Assembly: GCA_943737045.1 (NCBI GenBank)
Contig: CALSFV010000476.1
Coordinates: forward strand, 41,753-105,752
Source: Parapristionchus giblindavisi
Lineage: Eukaryota; Nematoda; Chromadorea; Rhabditida; Diplogasteridae
Direction of reading: 5' to 3'
Length of the DNA: 64,000 bases
Within the stretch, counting starts at the first letter, position 1. Each line of letters starts with the position of its first letter. The notes below the pieces were generated by a model. That model was not told the DNA's origin and did not search any database. It was given only the letters and a program-made list of their open reading frames with translations. Positions 37,927 to 51,725 of the stretch are shown in pieces. A program made the position numbers and the translations under genes.

Positions 37927-39604
37927 ATGATTGCAACTCTCGCATATTCATCATTCATTTCTTTTATTATATCATGGATTCTCAATATTATACTCTTATT
38001 CCTTCTTATTACATGTCCTTCCTCTCAATCAGTTGGATACAGGTATACGGTAGATTATCGATCTTTATCGATTCATATTCATTAAGACGTACATCCTTTG
38101 CTTTTGTAATCTTCGATCTACTTTTCTCTTTATCTTTTGCCATAACAGTGCCTGTGGGTACATTTATTCTAAATATACATTATTATATTATATATTTTCA
38201 TCTGTCCACATGTTATTCTTATCTTGCATTGAACTAAACTAAGAGAAGTACCGTAGCATATGACTACCGTAATCTTAGATCTGGCACTCGGATGGAAATG
38301 GTTTATTATTATTGATTCCTGTTGGATACACTTCCACTATTTCTTCAACATCTTTTCTTGGGTCTTTAGTTCGACCGGGGTATATTTTATGGCATGCTGG
38401 TAGTTGATAAGAGACGACAGATGAATAGATGGCATATCTCAGGAATGATAGCAACATCCTTCCTCGTTGCTACTACTTTCGTCTACAGATATACCGTAAT
38501 CTGCGAGTACAGTATTCCTTTCCAATTCAAATAAATCGATAATCTCTCTTAGCAACAAATATCTACAATGTATCTTTACTACTCGTATAACAAGAGTAAT
38601 CGTTATCATAATCTGTACTTTATTTGCTCTAACACAAGGAATTCTATTAGATCTAGCAACATATCCAATCGATAGTCTGACTAAAACAATGGTATATAAT
38701 CTGAACATACCGTATTTCGTATAGAATGAACAACTTAGTGGAATATACGGTGTGAATTTCTCTCATGTGTACTATCAAGGAAATGATATGACTGTAAGTC
38801 TGATTTATTGATTCATATCGATTAAAGTTAATCAATCAATAATTTTAGGATCCAAACTCATATAATCGTGCATTAGTTGGAATGGGACTATCGGGGCTTT
38901 TTCAGATATCATTTTTATTCATTATTTTTGTTGTATTCTATACGGGTCGAAGAATTTGTAAGCATAATATGAACATTTAACTTATTAAATTTGAAGACTA
39001 TACAGATGTAGTAATCAGATCTAATGGAAAGAGTCGTCGGATTCAATACAAGCAACAAACTGTATTTCATATGTTAGTGTATCAGGTAGATTGATCATGC
39101 CATATCATCTATCTAACAACTATCTATAAGTAGGCACTCTGTCCATTCCTATTTCTATACTTACCTCCATTCATAGATGCTACATCCATATTATTCGGGT
39201 ATTCGATCTCACACCTTCATTGATCTTTGATCTTTGTTTCAATCTCAGATACTTTCTACCATTACCAATATGTATCATGAAAGCAATCATGGTCTATCTC
39301 TTTCCAATATCCAATCCTCTCATTATTATAATATTCACATCAGACTATAGGTATCTAATTCTATTTATGCCACTAATAATACATAACTTGTATTCTACTA
39401 AAGACTAAAGAATGATTGGAAAAATTTGAATTATTATGCAGATACATGATTCTTCGTCAACTAATCAAATCAAGGAATCAAACAACATCTCCAGCTATTC
39501 TTCACAATTCAACAAAGAAAGAGTCTATACCAAATCCAATGAGAACATTATCTAGACAAGAATCTAGACATACTATTAAACATGATAGAAAGTTCACTAC
39601 TTAG
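37927..39604 (+). CDS. Nematode serpentine chemoreceptor-type GPCR
   Basis: A seven-transmembrane receptor of the nematode Str/Srd/Srh superfamily, expected in sensory neuron cilia. Exons read: 37927-38042 (TM1, SWILNIILLFLLITCPSSQS), 38087-38153 (TM2, FVIFDLLFSLSFAITVP), from 38279, from about 38421 (GMIATSFLVATTFVYRYTVI, TM3 ending in the family's YRY), about 38557-38689 (RVIVIIICTLFALTQGILLD, TM4), 38725-38793, 38850-38957 (TM5), about 38998-39085, 39134-39202 (TM6, ALCPFLFLYLPPFIDATSIL), 39249-39350 (TM7, FPISNPLIIIIFTSDYR) and 39442-39604 (basic tail). The TM7 end with DYR is a hallmark of the superfamily. The junctions around 38370-38560 are not resolved: one there needs a weak donor or a missing base, so a sequencing error or early pseudogene is possible. 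Confidence 0.72.
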
Positions 39605-40002
39605 ATACAATAATCAATTCTCTCATATCTTCAATTCAGCCAAATAACTCTAGTGTGAAGAGAAGTTTCAATTTTACGAATTTTACAACAAACCAAACAT
39701 TCGCTATCTTTATTGTTCTAGTTCGTTGTTATCCATATCTTAATTCTTAACGTTTCATGGTATCTAAAGAATAAATTTTGATAAAGTTTAAATATAGTTG
39801 TTCTAAGTACATAACAGTACAATTCCATTTAGAAAATGATACTATGTATCATTACAACTACATAAGTGCATTGATGTGTGATCAATTTAAAGAAATCAAT
39901 AATTTATGATCATTACAGTGGCATACAGTTGTATGAATGATTGATTACAATATAGTGGAGTAGAGTAGATAACAAGTAGAGCATGACTACTAATGGGTCT
40001 CC
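39605..40002. other. Intergenic, 3' ends
   Basis: AT-rich. On the minus strand AATAAA at 39709-39714 is a candidate poly(A) signal for polyubiquitin. Nothing else is seen. Confidence 0.45.
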
Positions 40003-41910
<1,908 letters not shown>

Positions 41911-41917
41911 CTATGAA

Positions 41918-41925
41918 TCACGTGA
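41918..41925. promoter_or_regulatory. TCACGTGA E-box
   Basis: A palindromic TCACGTGA lies 20 bases upstream of the heat-shock element. It matches the site bound by TFEB/HLH-30-type and other bHLH-zip factors. Chance occurrence of an 8-mer is possible. Confidence 0.4.
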
Positions 41926-43550
41926 AAGAGGACGCTGTTGTGAAATTTGGAATGGATGTAACGTTTGCGCGGCAAGTTTGAATTTTGGAAACATCGACTA
42001 CGTTTGCTAGATTTCAAGAAGTGTAGGTCAGAGCATAGCATAGTAGCTGTTTAAATATTTTTCAGCGAAAGCGAGAAATGGGCACAAAAACTACGATAAT
42101 TTGAGAAACGCGCATAACTACTTTCCTTCGCCGCCAACTTTGGGTCAGATTTCAAACTTCGCACAAACGTGGTGGTCAACATTTAAAAGTTGGCGGCCAA
42201 GAAATCTTGCAGGGAGTATCAACAACAAAGCAAGTTGCTCATGAAATGCTTAAAAGTCGTTCCGTTGTTGCCCGGGCCCGGGGCCATTATGAAAAAGTGT
42301 GCGTTGTCTGCATCGTTAGTCTCGTACTAAGAAATTCCTACAGTATGCTCACTCGACGCACTAACATTTTTTTGTCAACACAACATAATTAATTTATTTC
42401 AAACAAGTTTCGTTTGAAAATATCTTCGAAAGAAATGAAAGATATGAAGCAGAGCTCCCGAACAGTATGTAACATGCATATCCTTTGCAGGGGTCGGTTA
42501 TATTCATTTCTAGTAATTTCAACAATTTACGAATTCCATTTAGTGATCTTAGGCTAATCAATTAAAACATTTGCCAAAACTTTATATTTTCAGTTTCCTT
42601 TGAAATACTAATCGATGTTCTGAATTTATCGATTTATTTTGTATCCATTCGAGAAGACCACTCTAAATAATATAAACTAAATTCCAAATTTTTACTCAAA
42701 ATATTCCCCTTCTGCCTAGTATTGCTATTTATTGCCGTTTTCCATTTTTCGGCTGACTGATTAAAAATATATATTTTGTACATATTACATTATATTATAT
42801 ATTTGATATAAATCTTACATATTGAGCTAAACCTGAGATTACTGTAGCTTGCTCTCCCCGTTTCTCATTTCAATTTCCTAGTTTGTTTCAAAAAGCGAAA
42901 AATTTTCTGTTATGATAATACGAAACGGTTTTGCCGAATTAATAGGAAAATAGAGATAGCGGAATTTTAGAGTGCTCTGATAATTCGTTATTGCCCATAA
43001 ATTAGCTTGTGAGAATCAAGAAATTTCGAAAAATGGCTAATCAAGTCGAACATAACCATATTGTAACAATTCGAGTAATGAATTCGTGCTAACACCACAA
43101 ATCACAAACTGTTTAAATTAATATTTGAACTCACAATCAGTTTTGTAATTTTTTAATGATGCTATTTATATTGTGGAAATGTAATATGAAATGCTTACCG
43201 AATATTGCAACTTATTCATACCACTCGTAGAATATCCTTCGTCGAATAGAGTCTTGAAATACTGGACACAAAAGTTCGTATATGAAGACGGGAAATCATT
43301 TGAATTGACAAATAAATGAATGACGGTATGCATATATTTTTCTTCAACAGGAAATACTCTTCCATCTCCTTCCCTTATTTCTTATTTCATTTAATCTTTT
43401 CACACTTTGTATTTGTACAAGTAATACTAGATAATACTATTTTTTGAATGCATATGCAAATCGTCCATATTGACTGAATCAGCTCTAACAATGATCAAAT
43501 TTGCATACAATAATCTCCAGACATTTGTGTTCTTATTATTCATCAATTCA
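41926..43550. other. Intergenic upstream of polyubiquitin
   Basis: Contains a short inverted repeat (CCGCCAACTTT near 42131, AAAGTTGGCGG near 42186) and otherwise AT-rich DNA. No gene recognised. Confidence 0.45.
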
Positions 43551-43567
43551 AAAACATTGAAGCAGTC

Positions 43568-43745
43568 AAGTTGACTCTTCCCTTCTCATCTTCGATTAAT
43601 TGCAAGTCAATTTGATCTTTATTTTTGAGTGCTTAAACAAGATCAGCACGTATAAAATCTGTGCTCAAATGAAATGGTTGTCTAAGTTTACCATCGCGAC
43701 CTGTGCTTCTTACAACAAAAATGACTTTTGCAATTCACTTTTGCC
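43568..43745 (-). pseudogene. Decayed protein-coding fragment, unknown family
   Basis: On the minus strand a frame reads VRSTGRDGKLRQPFHLSTDF, continues IRADLV, meets one in-frame stop, and continues ALKNKDQIDLQLIEDEKGRV before ending after MFLN. The amino-acid composition is protein-like and unlike the AT-rich surroundings, but there is no start, no splice context and one stop. I do not recognise the domain. Confidence 0.35.
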
Positions 43746-43999
43746 TATTAATGATTTTGTTATATCGAAGTAGCACTGATCTTTGATAGTTTAACATCCC
43801 ATATGTGCACGATGATGTTTCATCACATCAATCAATCAACAAATACTATTTCTCTACCAGTTTACTTTTTTTTATTTGAAAACAATTGTGCTATCGTATC
43901 AAATGATTTGTTTCACTTGAGTAATGGCTTTTATTTTTAATGGGGCATTAAAATACTATGAGATTATGTTAAATCGACAAAATTAGAAGGACGAAATCA

Positions 44000-46843
44000 A
44001 TGATTATTAAGATGAATATTATGAGAAGAAGATTATCATTATTGTCGTGTATGGTTATAGTCTTAATTATTATTTTCACAATTAACTCAATGTTTTTGTA
44101 TTATTCCAAAGGTGAGTCTCTATTCCAAATAGAGGTCAATATTTTAATTTCAGAATATCATCATTTCATTCATCCTAATGATAATACATTCACTGCATTT
44201 ACTGTTAAAATGAATGAATATCCAATTTGGGACAATGAAATTCGATCAAAAGTCAATGTGTCTTACGATCCTGTTAAGTCAGAATTTTCAATCAATTTCT
44301 CACAGCAATATTAATTTTAAGATTATGCAATCGTTCATTTATTCCGTGGACAGAACTTGGTAAAGATGGAATAGTTAAAATAAATAGAAATGCTATTTTT
44401 GAGAAAAATGTAACATGTAGAGCAAGGTATAGACTGTGTTTAATATAAATGAAAATCATTTGATTATAGAGCTCTTAAATATAAAACAGAACAATCTTAT
44501 GATGCAACTGAATGGTATTCTTTCGAAGATCAATTTGTATTTACGGTTTGTCAAACTTGATATGGATATGTCTCCAATATTTGTTATTAGGATGATGTAA
44601 TCGAGACCCAATGTTTAGAGGGACAAAATATTGTCTTCAACTATCTTCACACACAGATTTATGAAAGGTTTCTCTATTAATACATTCATTAAGAGAATTA
44701 AAAATGATTTTGTATAGGCCCAATACTCCGAGTTTCACCAAAGATTCGCCCAATGTTTATTTGATAATTGTTGAATCACTGTCAAGATCTCAAGCTTATA
44801 GGCAAGTACATACTTTCATCATTATATCAATTGATTATATCATTTATTAGATCATTTCCTCGAACTCTCAAATACATTCAAGATACATTTCATTCCGTCG
44901 ACTTCAAATATGTAAATAAAGTAGGAGAGAATTCATTTCCTAATATGATGGCCTTCTTTTTTGGTTAGTTCAATTATTGATTTTCACTTGAATCTATGTA
45001 GAAGGTTCCAGATAAATTAGTTACTGATGTGGATAAAACAGCATTTGGGAAGAAATCAATAAATGTTGATGAAAGTAGTCACCAAGCCTGTTCTAACTAT
45101 TTCAATCGAGCTGAATTTATATTCGAGTATTTTCAAAAGGCATATTTCTTTTCTGTAAAGTACTACTACTAATAATAATATACAGATGGGATATATAACA
45201 ATGTTTACGGATGATTGGTCAGATTCTCCATTTGTGTACAATAATTGTATGGGTTTTAAATCTAAAGCAACTAATCACACTGCAAGGTTACTACATTTCA
45301 TTATTTATAATATTGTATTTTGTTTTTTTTCTATATTGAAGGCAATTTCCAAATCGGTTCTATCAAAAACCTCCTTCGCTAGTAGATAATATGAAGATCG
45401 AGAATTGTTTTGAATGGCATAACTTCCTTTTGGACTACATGGGACAATTTATTCAATCCTATCCAGGTACATTGAGAGTATAGAAAGTCTATCGATTGTC
45501 CACTCATATTACTCATTATGTCCATGTTTCATTGATTTATTTAAAGATGAATCAAAGTTTGGTGGTATATTCGTGACTGATTTGTATCATGAAAATGGAG
45601 ATGTTCCATTTCATTCTGCTAAAGATTTTGAAAAGTTCTTCATCAATAATAGAGAGAAGGTATGGTCACTTTAATATTTGTGTTTTTTTATAAATAAAGA
45701 TAGTTCAGCTTGACAATTCCTACGTTATTATTATTGGTGATCATGGACGAAGATGGGGACCTGTATGTATAATAATAATATATTTCATCGTTTATTATTA
45801 TTTTTTAAACCCTTCTTATAATATTTTGTATGAGGTGATAGAAAGTCAAATCGGACGAAGAGATACTCATAATCCTTCCTTATTCATTAGTGTTCCAAGG
45901 AAATTGAGGTATTACATAAAGTCATGATAAATCGTATTTTGTGTTATTTTTTAAATGTTATTTTTGAAATTAAATATTTATCATCTTAGAAGTAGTTTGG
46001 TACCAATAATGGAAATGAACGCGGATGAACTTCTTACACAATTTGATGTTTTTGCATCTTTAGCTGATATTGCTGAAAAGAAGAATAATGGATCACAGAA
46101 CGAGAATATTCAAAGAAAGACAAAGGTATTCATTTTCAAAAGATTACTAAATGTAAACTGTAATTAGGGTTCATCTGTATTTCAAAATCTTTCATCTGAA
46201 ATGAGAAATTGTGAAACACTTCCAATTCCAATAGAATATTGTCTTGATTTGATTCCTCAATATCAATTAGACTTGAAGAACTCTATCAATGTGTATGTTA
46301 TTGATCCATTTACAATTACTTTGAAAGTATTTATTATAGTAGTGAAGAATGGAGATTGATTGGATTCGAAGATACAATAGTTTCATGGTTAAATGATATG
46401 ATTATGTATCTGATTAAAGAAAATGAATGTCTTCCTCTTCAATTTGATAAGGTTCAATTATTTGATCGAACTTAATCAATGATTAGTTTGAGGTAATCGA
46501 TATTCGTTCCATTCATAAATACAATATGTATTCTATTATTATTCTTGTAAAGCCAGGGAATGGACAATTTCAGGTAAAGAAATAAATATTCGTATCTATT
46601 TAATTTGATGTGATTAAGATGATCGTTCAAATACAAAATGGAACTATTTCAAAGATTACAATACCGACACGAATTAATTCCCATCAGTCAAAAGAATACT
46701 GCAAAGAAAATCATGGCATAGCGTGAGTTTCCTCAAACTTTGATTAATTGAATTGATAATGAAGCATATGAATACTAAAATGATTTTCTGATATTGTTAA
46801 TGACGAATGTATTTTCAGAGAGATTTGTTACTGTAAAAGATAA
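44000..46843 (+). CDS. DUF229 family, sulfatase-like membrane protein
   Basis: A member of the nematode-expanded DUF229 family with the alkaline-phosphatase/sulfatase fold; substrate unknown. Exons as read: 44000-44111, from 44154, up to 44426, 44470-44545, 44591-44667, 44718-44801, 44851-44963, 45012-45139 (or -45154), 45186-45286, 45342-45466, 45547-45659, 45700-45762, 45835-45908, 45990-46125, 46168-46292, 46340-46451, 46487-46573, 46619-46722, 46819-46843. A signal anchor (LSLLSCMVIVLIIIFTINSM) puts the domain in the lumen or outside. Family marks: VYLIIVESLSRSQAYR, SFPRTLKYIQDTF, GYITMFTDDW, IIIGDHGRRWGP and the C-terminal CYCKR. At least one GC-AG intron (AG|GCAAGT at 44801) is used. 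Between the second exon and LCNRSFIPW (about 44320) no strong donor keeps frame, so a base may be missing or that junction is non-standard. Confidence 0.85.
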
Positions 46844-47719
46844 GTTCAATTGATCAATCACATGAAGTTCATTATATAATATCGATTGTTCCTCAGTATA
46901 AAGATTTCATTGATTCGTATTCTGTCCTTGCAATATTTGTCTATATATTTTGTGTCTCACAACGAATTATATAAATTCACGCTCATTTATTTCCACTCCG
47001 TATGAATATTCTTTGATTCTCTATATTTTAATCGTGAGTGTCAATGATATCAAGCACTTTTTATGACTATCCATTCAGGAAAAAAATTCTATTGTTAATA
47101 AAAAATAATCAACAGGCAAATTCCACTGGCTCGAAAATGGATAGGTGTAGCTTTTGAATTTTTATTTTTCCCGCGATTCATTTAATGTTTATTTTTTTCT
47201 AGGTTTAGCCATTTTCGGATAAGTGTGATTTGACTTTTAATTACTTTTCAGCCGCAATCCAACTTTTGTTACAGGATGAGTTGTCATAAAAAGTATTTGA
47301 TATGACTCACGATCAAGAATTTTCTAATCGGAAAAAAGCATACGCAACGGAAATAAATTATGAGCGTCAGCGTCGCTTTTGTACAAAACTCGAATGGAAT
47401 GTACTGCATGTACCACTTTATTACAAATACATTTAACAAGCAGTTTCTTTATTTTCAAGTGGTATTTCTTCTTCTCCTTCTTCTTCTTGAACTTCTTGCA
47501 TCTTTTGAATATTCACAGATGGTGAAGAGGTTGTATCTCGTGTCTAGAAGATTGTTGATTAGTTGTAGATCAAGTGCAATAAATAAAATACTTTTGAATT
47601 TAATGAAGATGATGTTGATGATTCCCTTAATCGTTTTGGTCTCACAAATGGTGATAGTTCGCTTCGTGGCTACAAATATTATTATTATTTTATATAAATT
47701 ATTTTGATCTTCATTTCAT
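46844..47719. other. Intergenic, nothing recognised
   Basis: AT-rich with weak purine/pyrimidine asymmetry. A 115-codon frame at 47360-47707 is Leu-rich and derives from CTTCTT runs; it has no domain or splice support. Confidence 0.5.
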
Positions 47720-49046
47720 TTAAATTTTTTTATTTGTTGAAATCTACAAAGTGAATTAAAAAGTGTTGTTCTTATGTTGACTAACCTCATCATAAAGTGA
47801 ACTTTCTAGTTTTCCAATTATATAATGATTAGGTATTCTAACTTCATTCCATTGATATGTGTGAAGGTCAAATACCTGATAAATTGATAGATTAGAATTT
47901 AAAATCTATTTTCAGGAATTAGGAAATATATTTTTAATATTAACCTTAAAAAAAGTATTTGAATATTATATTTGTAGTGAAACGTACATGAAGGAACATT
48001 CTCCTGTGTGTTTGAGAAGGTTTATCAGATACAATACACTCTCTTACTCTTACTATTAATCTTTCTACTCCAATAGGACGAAGATCATATAGAATACGAC
48101 CAAATGTTCCCAGAAGTGTTCCTACTGTCTACAATTTATTCATTCATTGCATATTTCATTCATTCTTTCTAATTATCTCTCAGAATTTTGATTTTATGAC
48201 AATAAATAATCCATTGAATTGAAACGAACAATTGAGTATAATTGTAATAATATTGCAAAAAATTTTTTCTAAGTAAAAACTATAATCAATAACAGTATGA
48301 ATTGATCATTATGTCTAACCTCATAATCTTCACTTTGTGGATCAAGTTCAAAAAGTTCTTCAAGACAAGTAAACATTGGTTGAATAAAACATTTAGAGAA
48401 ACAAGCATCTAATTGACGATATACTGGATACAAACTATAATAATAAACTATTTCTATTCATCGAATATTCATCAAAATACTCACTGAAATAACGCTCTAA
48501 TAGAATTTCTGTACATGAAACGACTCTCTTGCCGAATTTCAGCTGAATAATAAGTTAATAGTTTTAATGATCTTTGATCTTTGGTACCTCGTAATCGATA
48601 ATCATTCAATACATGTGCTAAACAAGAGGAAGATAGAGCGACATCTTGTGAATCTGACTGAATGAATACTTATCCAATGATCATATTTACAGTACTTACA
48701 GTACAAACATGAAGGATTATGTTAGCTGCAGTTGGGGCGAATCTATGATCAGCTAACCATCTAATAACATTATAATTTATCTTTATCTTTCACAAGATCA
48801 CCTACCCTCTATGAAGTTCTTCTGCTAATGCTTCAGGGCACATTCTGCGGACAAGCATACTGTATGCTTGAACTGAAATATCGATTAGATAAATTGTATT
48901 GAATAAACTAAAGATACTATTAAAATTATAATAATCGTCATTTCGTGTTCTAATCAAGTTCAAAGAACAATACCGGGTAACGGCCCTTGTTCAGATAAAG
49001 TACATAACGATGTGAAAATATGACGAAGTTCCATGTCTTCCTCCAT
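47720..49046 (-). CDS. MIF4G domain protein, MIF4GD/SLIP1-like
   Basis: A single-MIF4G-domain adaptor; in animals MIF4GD (SLIP1) links the histone-mRNA stem-loop-binding protein to the translation machinery and mRNA export. Nine exons on the minus strand join in frame: 48974-49046, 48806-48872, 48700-48760, 48588-48657, 48485-48542, 48320-48434, 47988-48128, 47786-47875, 47720-47743, giving 232 residues, near the roughly 220 of MIF4GD. Helical repeats fit the domain: ALAEELHRGWLADHRF, LFELDPQSEDYETVGTLLGT, FGRILYDLRPIGVERLIVRV, VFDLHTYQWNEVRIPN. The ATG at 49046 directly follows a TATTTAG acceptor, consistent with a spliced leader. PAIP1 or CTIF relatives are the alternatives, but both are longer. 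Confidence 0.8.
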
Positions 49047-50100
49047 CTAAATAGTCTCATTGTACAGATATTAACAGATATTTTGATGCAAAATGGAGTA
49101 TAAACGAAAAAAAGGATAAAATGTGATTAATAAATAATGATACTCTATTGAAAGATAGTGGATCAAAGGAATCATTATAACTAATGAAATGAGTTCACTT
49201 GGAAGAAAAAGGATGATTAAAGACGAATACGTGGAAATGAGAAAATGAGAGTGATTCGATGTCAATAACTCAACTGAATTTGCCACATAATGGATAAACA
49301 AAAGAGAAATGAAGTGAGTGAGAGAATAATGGGCTTGGAAATGATAATGATTTATCACTGAATCTATTAATGCTCTTCCTAGAACCATTGAAAGCTGAAT
49401 AGATCAGAAAGAATAGTATAAATGAGACAAAATTGATTGGTTTGATAGATAGATAGATACGTGTTCCATGGAATAAAGAATAAGACTGAATAATGATTCA
49501 TTTCTTCTTCACTCAACTCATTTTTCACTTTCTCATCTTTCTCTCTGATCATTCTCTATCTCTTCTATCTCTTCTCCATCCACTACTCTTTTCTCTCAGT
49601 ATTACACTACTTCCTTCTTCAAAAGCTGTCCATTCTGACGTCGATTATATTTATTATCTATGGAACATAAACAAATGAGATAATAAGAATTTCTGTACTT
49701 CGACTCGTTTTTTAGACTCATGATCTACATCGTTTTGTGCACGATGGATGTGTAGACAACGTACGTAGCGAGTCAAAAGTGGAAATATTCCCTTGGAAAA
49801 TTGTTTATATTCTGTACGTTTATTTGATCGACATCGATATTTTTTCTTGAGACTATTGATCATCTTCAAGAAGCAACTTACAATCAATGACTTTACACAA
49901 TGGAAAATAGAATATGAAGTTATGAATCAAATCATAACTCATTGCAATATATGGAATCATATTACATTTTGACAACACACAACGAATTGGTCACATTTTT
50001 CGAGAGGGTCTTTCGAATTGTCTGTTTCTAGAGAGAAACAGTTCTAGAGAGTTTTTGTTTATTTTTTTATTCTTCTTAATCTGTACTTTTGGACCATCAA
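49047..50100. other. Intergenic with an unassigned minus-strand frame
   Basis: A basic frame on the minus strand at 49654-49887 (KGIFPLLTRYVRCLHIHRAQ) looks partly protein-like and has a GTAAGT donor just upstream, but no second exon can be joined with confidence. It could be an upstream exon of the MIF4G gene or a remnant. Confidence 0.3.
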
Positions 50101-50440
50101 AATGACAAATGGAAAGATTATCGGTGGCACAAATACGCATGGAGTGTTGGATGGCTGGAGTCACTGTGTTGGATCGTATCTCGGGTGAAAGACTGCGTGA
50201 CATTACAAAGGTGAGGGACGTTGTTCGAGTTGCATTGAAAAGGAAATGGCTTTGGGTTCATAATATTGCTAATGATCGATACTTAATGTGGAGCAGATCG
50301 ATTGGACCCCTCGAGGACCTAAATGGGGACGCCGACTCCCACCAGCAAGATGGAAGTATCTCTTCATGCGAATCGCCCGTACTACTTGAGACAAGCAAGA
50401 AGTGGCCCAACAGGCACATCAGAGCCTACTCTTGATAAAT
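50100..50440 (+). pseudogene. Remnant of RTE-like non-LTR retrotransposon
   Basis: The C-terminal end of a reverse transcriptase polyprotein: LSVAQIRMECWMAGVTVLDR, then KRKWLWVHNIANDRY, then after a frameshift near 50299 DWTPRGPKWGRRLPPARW. The order (AQ-RME-GV-L-DRI, KW-W-H-A, W-PRG-GR-PPARW) is characteristic of the end of RTE-clade proteins. Upstream domains (endonuclease, catalytic RT) are absent, as expected for a 5'-truncated copy, and the frame is broken. Not functional. Confidence 0.75.
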
Positions 50441-51525
50441 GTGTTCGGAAAAGCTGTAACTGTAACTGTAATCTGATACTGTGCGGAACCGCAACCATAA
50501 CTTTTTCAGCTGTCCGAATAGAAGAGGGCGAAATATGAGGAATGATCTGAAAATGAGAATCTGAGAGATCTGAGAGAATGATAAGTATGAAGAGAAGAGA
50601 AAGATCTGTATGATTGAAAATGGAATACGCGAGTATGACATTTGAAAAGAAAACGTCGAAAGCGACATTCGGGAAAAATGTGATAAAAAACTGATAAAAA
50701 AGAATATTATGTTCAGGAAAAACATTCTGTGAAAATGAGAAAATAACCCCTTGCGTTATTGGGCGTTATGATGCGTGATTCATTTGAAAAAAAGGCAGAG
50801 ATGCACCACTTTAATTACGTGTTTATTGCACTATTTGATGGGTATTCATTATCAGAGAAGAAAACGTTATCTGTATCCATGAAAAGGTCATTTAATTAGA
50901 TTTGAATTACTTTTTATCTCTAATATTCTCTTCACAGTATACATAAATCTTGTCATTCATAAGGGAATTGGTTTTTATTAATTTTTCACCCTTCTAACTT
51001 CCTTTCGAATCACATTTCTGCACATGTTTTGTTTGTGTTTTGAGGTAGTCCTATCGTTTTTTCGGATGATTATTATCTTCCAAACGATGGAATCATTCTT
51101 ATTATGTATTTATGGTCCAATGAACACCACAATACATACTATATCATTAAATATATATCTTTATATCATCAATATAAAGTTACATAGGTTGTACTCAAAT
51201 AGAACTATCTTACGGTGTATATCAGCTGAGCCAATTCATTTTTTTTCTTTCTGATCTTTCTTGCATCCTATCGGCACAGTTCTCATCGCCCTTTTTTTTT
51301 ATTCTTGATCTTTTTCTGATTTTTCCTGTTTTGAAATATACGTTTTTACCTCACAACATCTCATCAGATAATTATTGTATTTAGAAGTTTCGTCTAACAT
51401 TTTTCGTTATCATTGATAGTGCGTTCAAGATTTTTTATCCAAAAAGAGTAAATCGTTCTCTCGTTGAATACAAGAAATACCATTAAAAATGGATTGACCT
51501 TTTTTCACAATAACTGGCAACAAAG
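50441..51525. other. Intergenic, nothing recognised
   Basis: AT-rich DNA without conserved frames, splice patterns or clear inverted repeats. Confidence 0.5.
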
Positions 51526-51649
51526 CTTTAAAGGAAATGTAACCTCACTCAATGGACTCTTCGACGCGCAATGCTCTCACGTTGTTAGAGAACAGAGAAA
51601 TAGTGTGCGCAATGAAGAGGCCGTTGAGTGAGGTTACGCTCCTTTTAAG
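51526..51649. mobile_element. Palindromic MITE with TTTAAAG ends
   Basis: CTTTAAAGGAAATGTAACCT at the left pairs with AGGTTACGCTCCTTTTAAG at the right; the stem continues through CACTCAA/TTGAGTG. About 124 bases, the same size and terminal pattern as the element at 2533-2656. No coding capacity. Confidence 0.75.
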
Positions 51650-51659
51650 CCACTTCCAT

Positions 51660-51725
51660 AGCTAATTTTAATCTCTCGTCTACCAAACTTTGAATACAGA
51701 AAGATAGCAAAAGTTATTCTACATA
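51660..51725 (-). repeat. Interrupted copy of the tRNA-like repeat
   Basis: AGATAGCAAAAGTTATTCTA matches 27541-27560 and, reversed, 62815-62835. The match resumes after the Tc1-like element at about 53161 (ACACTTTTTATTTTATGC against ACACTATATATTTTGTGC), so the element at 51726-53158 split an older copy. Confidence 0.65.

Noticed and set aside
49071..49388. Upstream exon of the MIF4G gene
   Set aside because: The gene from 49046 already has the length of MIF4GD and an acceptor at its ATG; the upstream frame has no in-frame donor that joins it.
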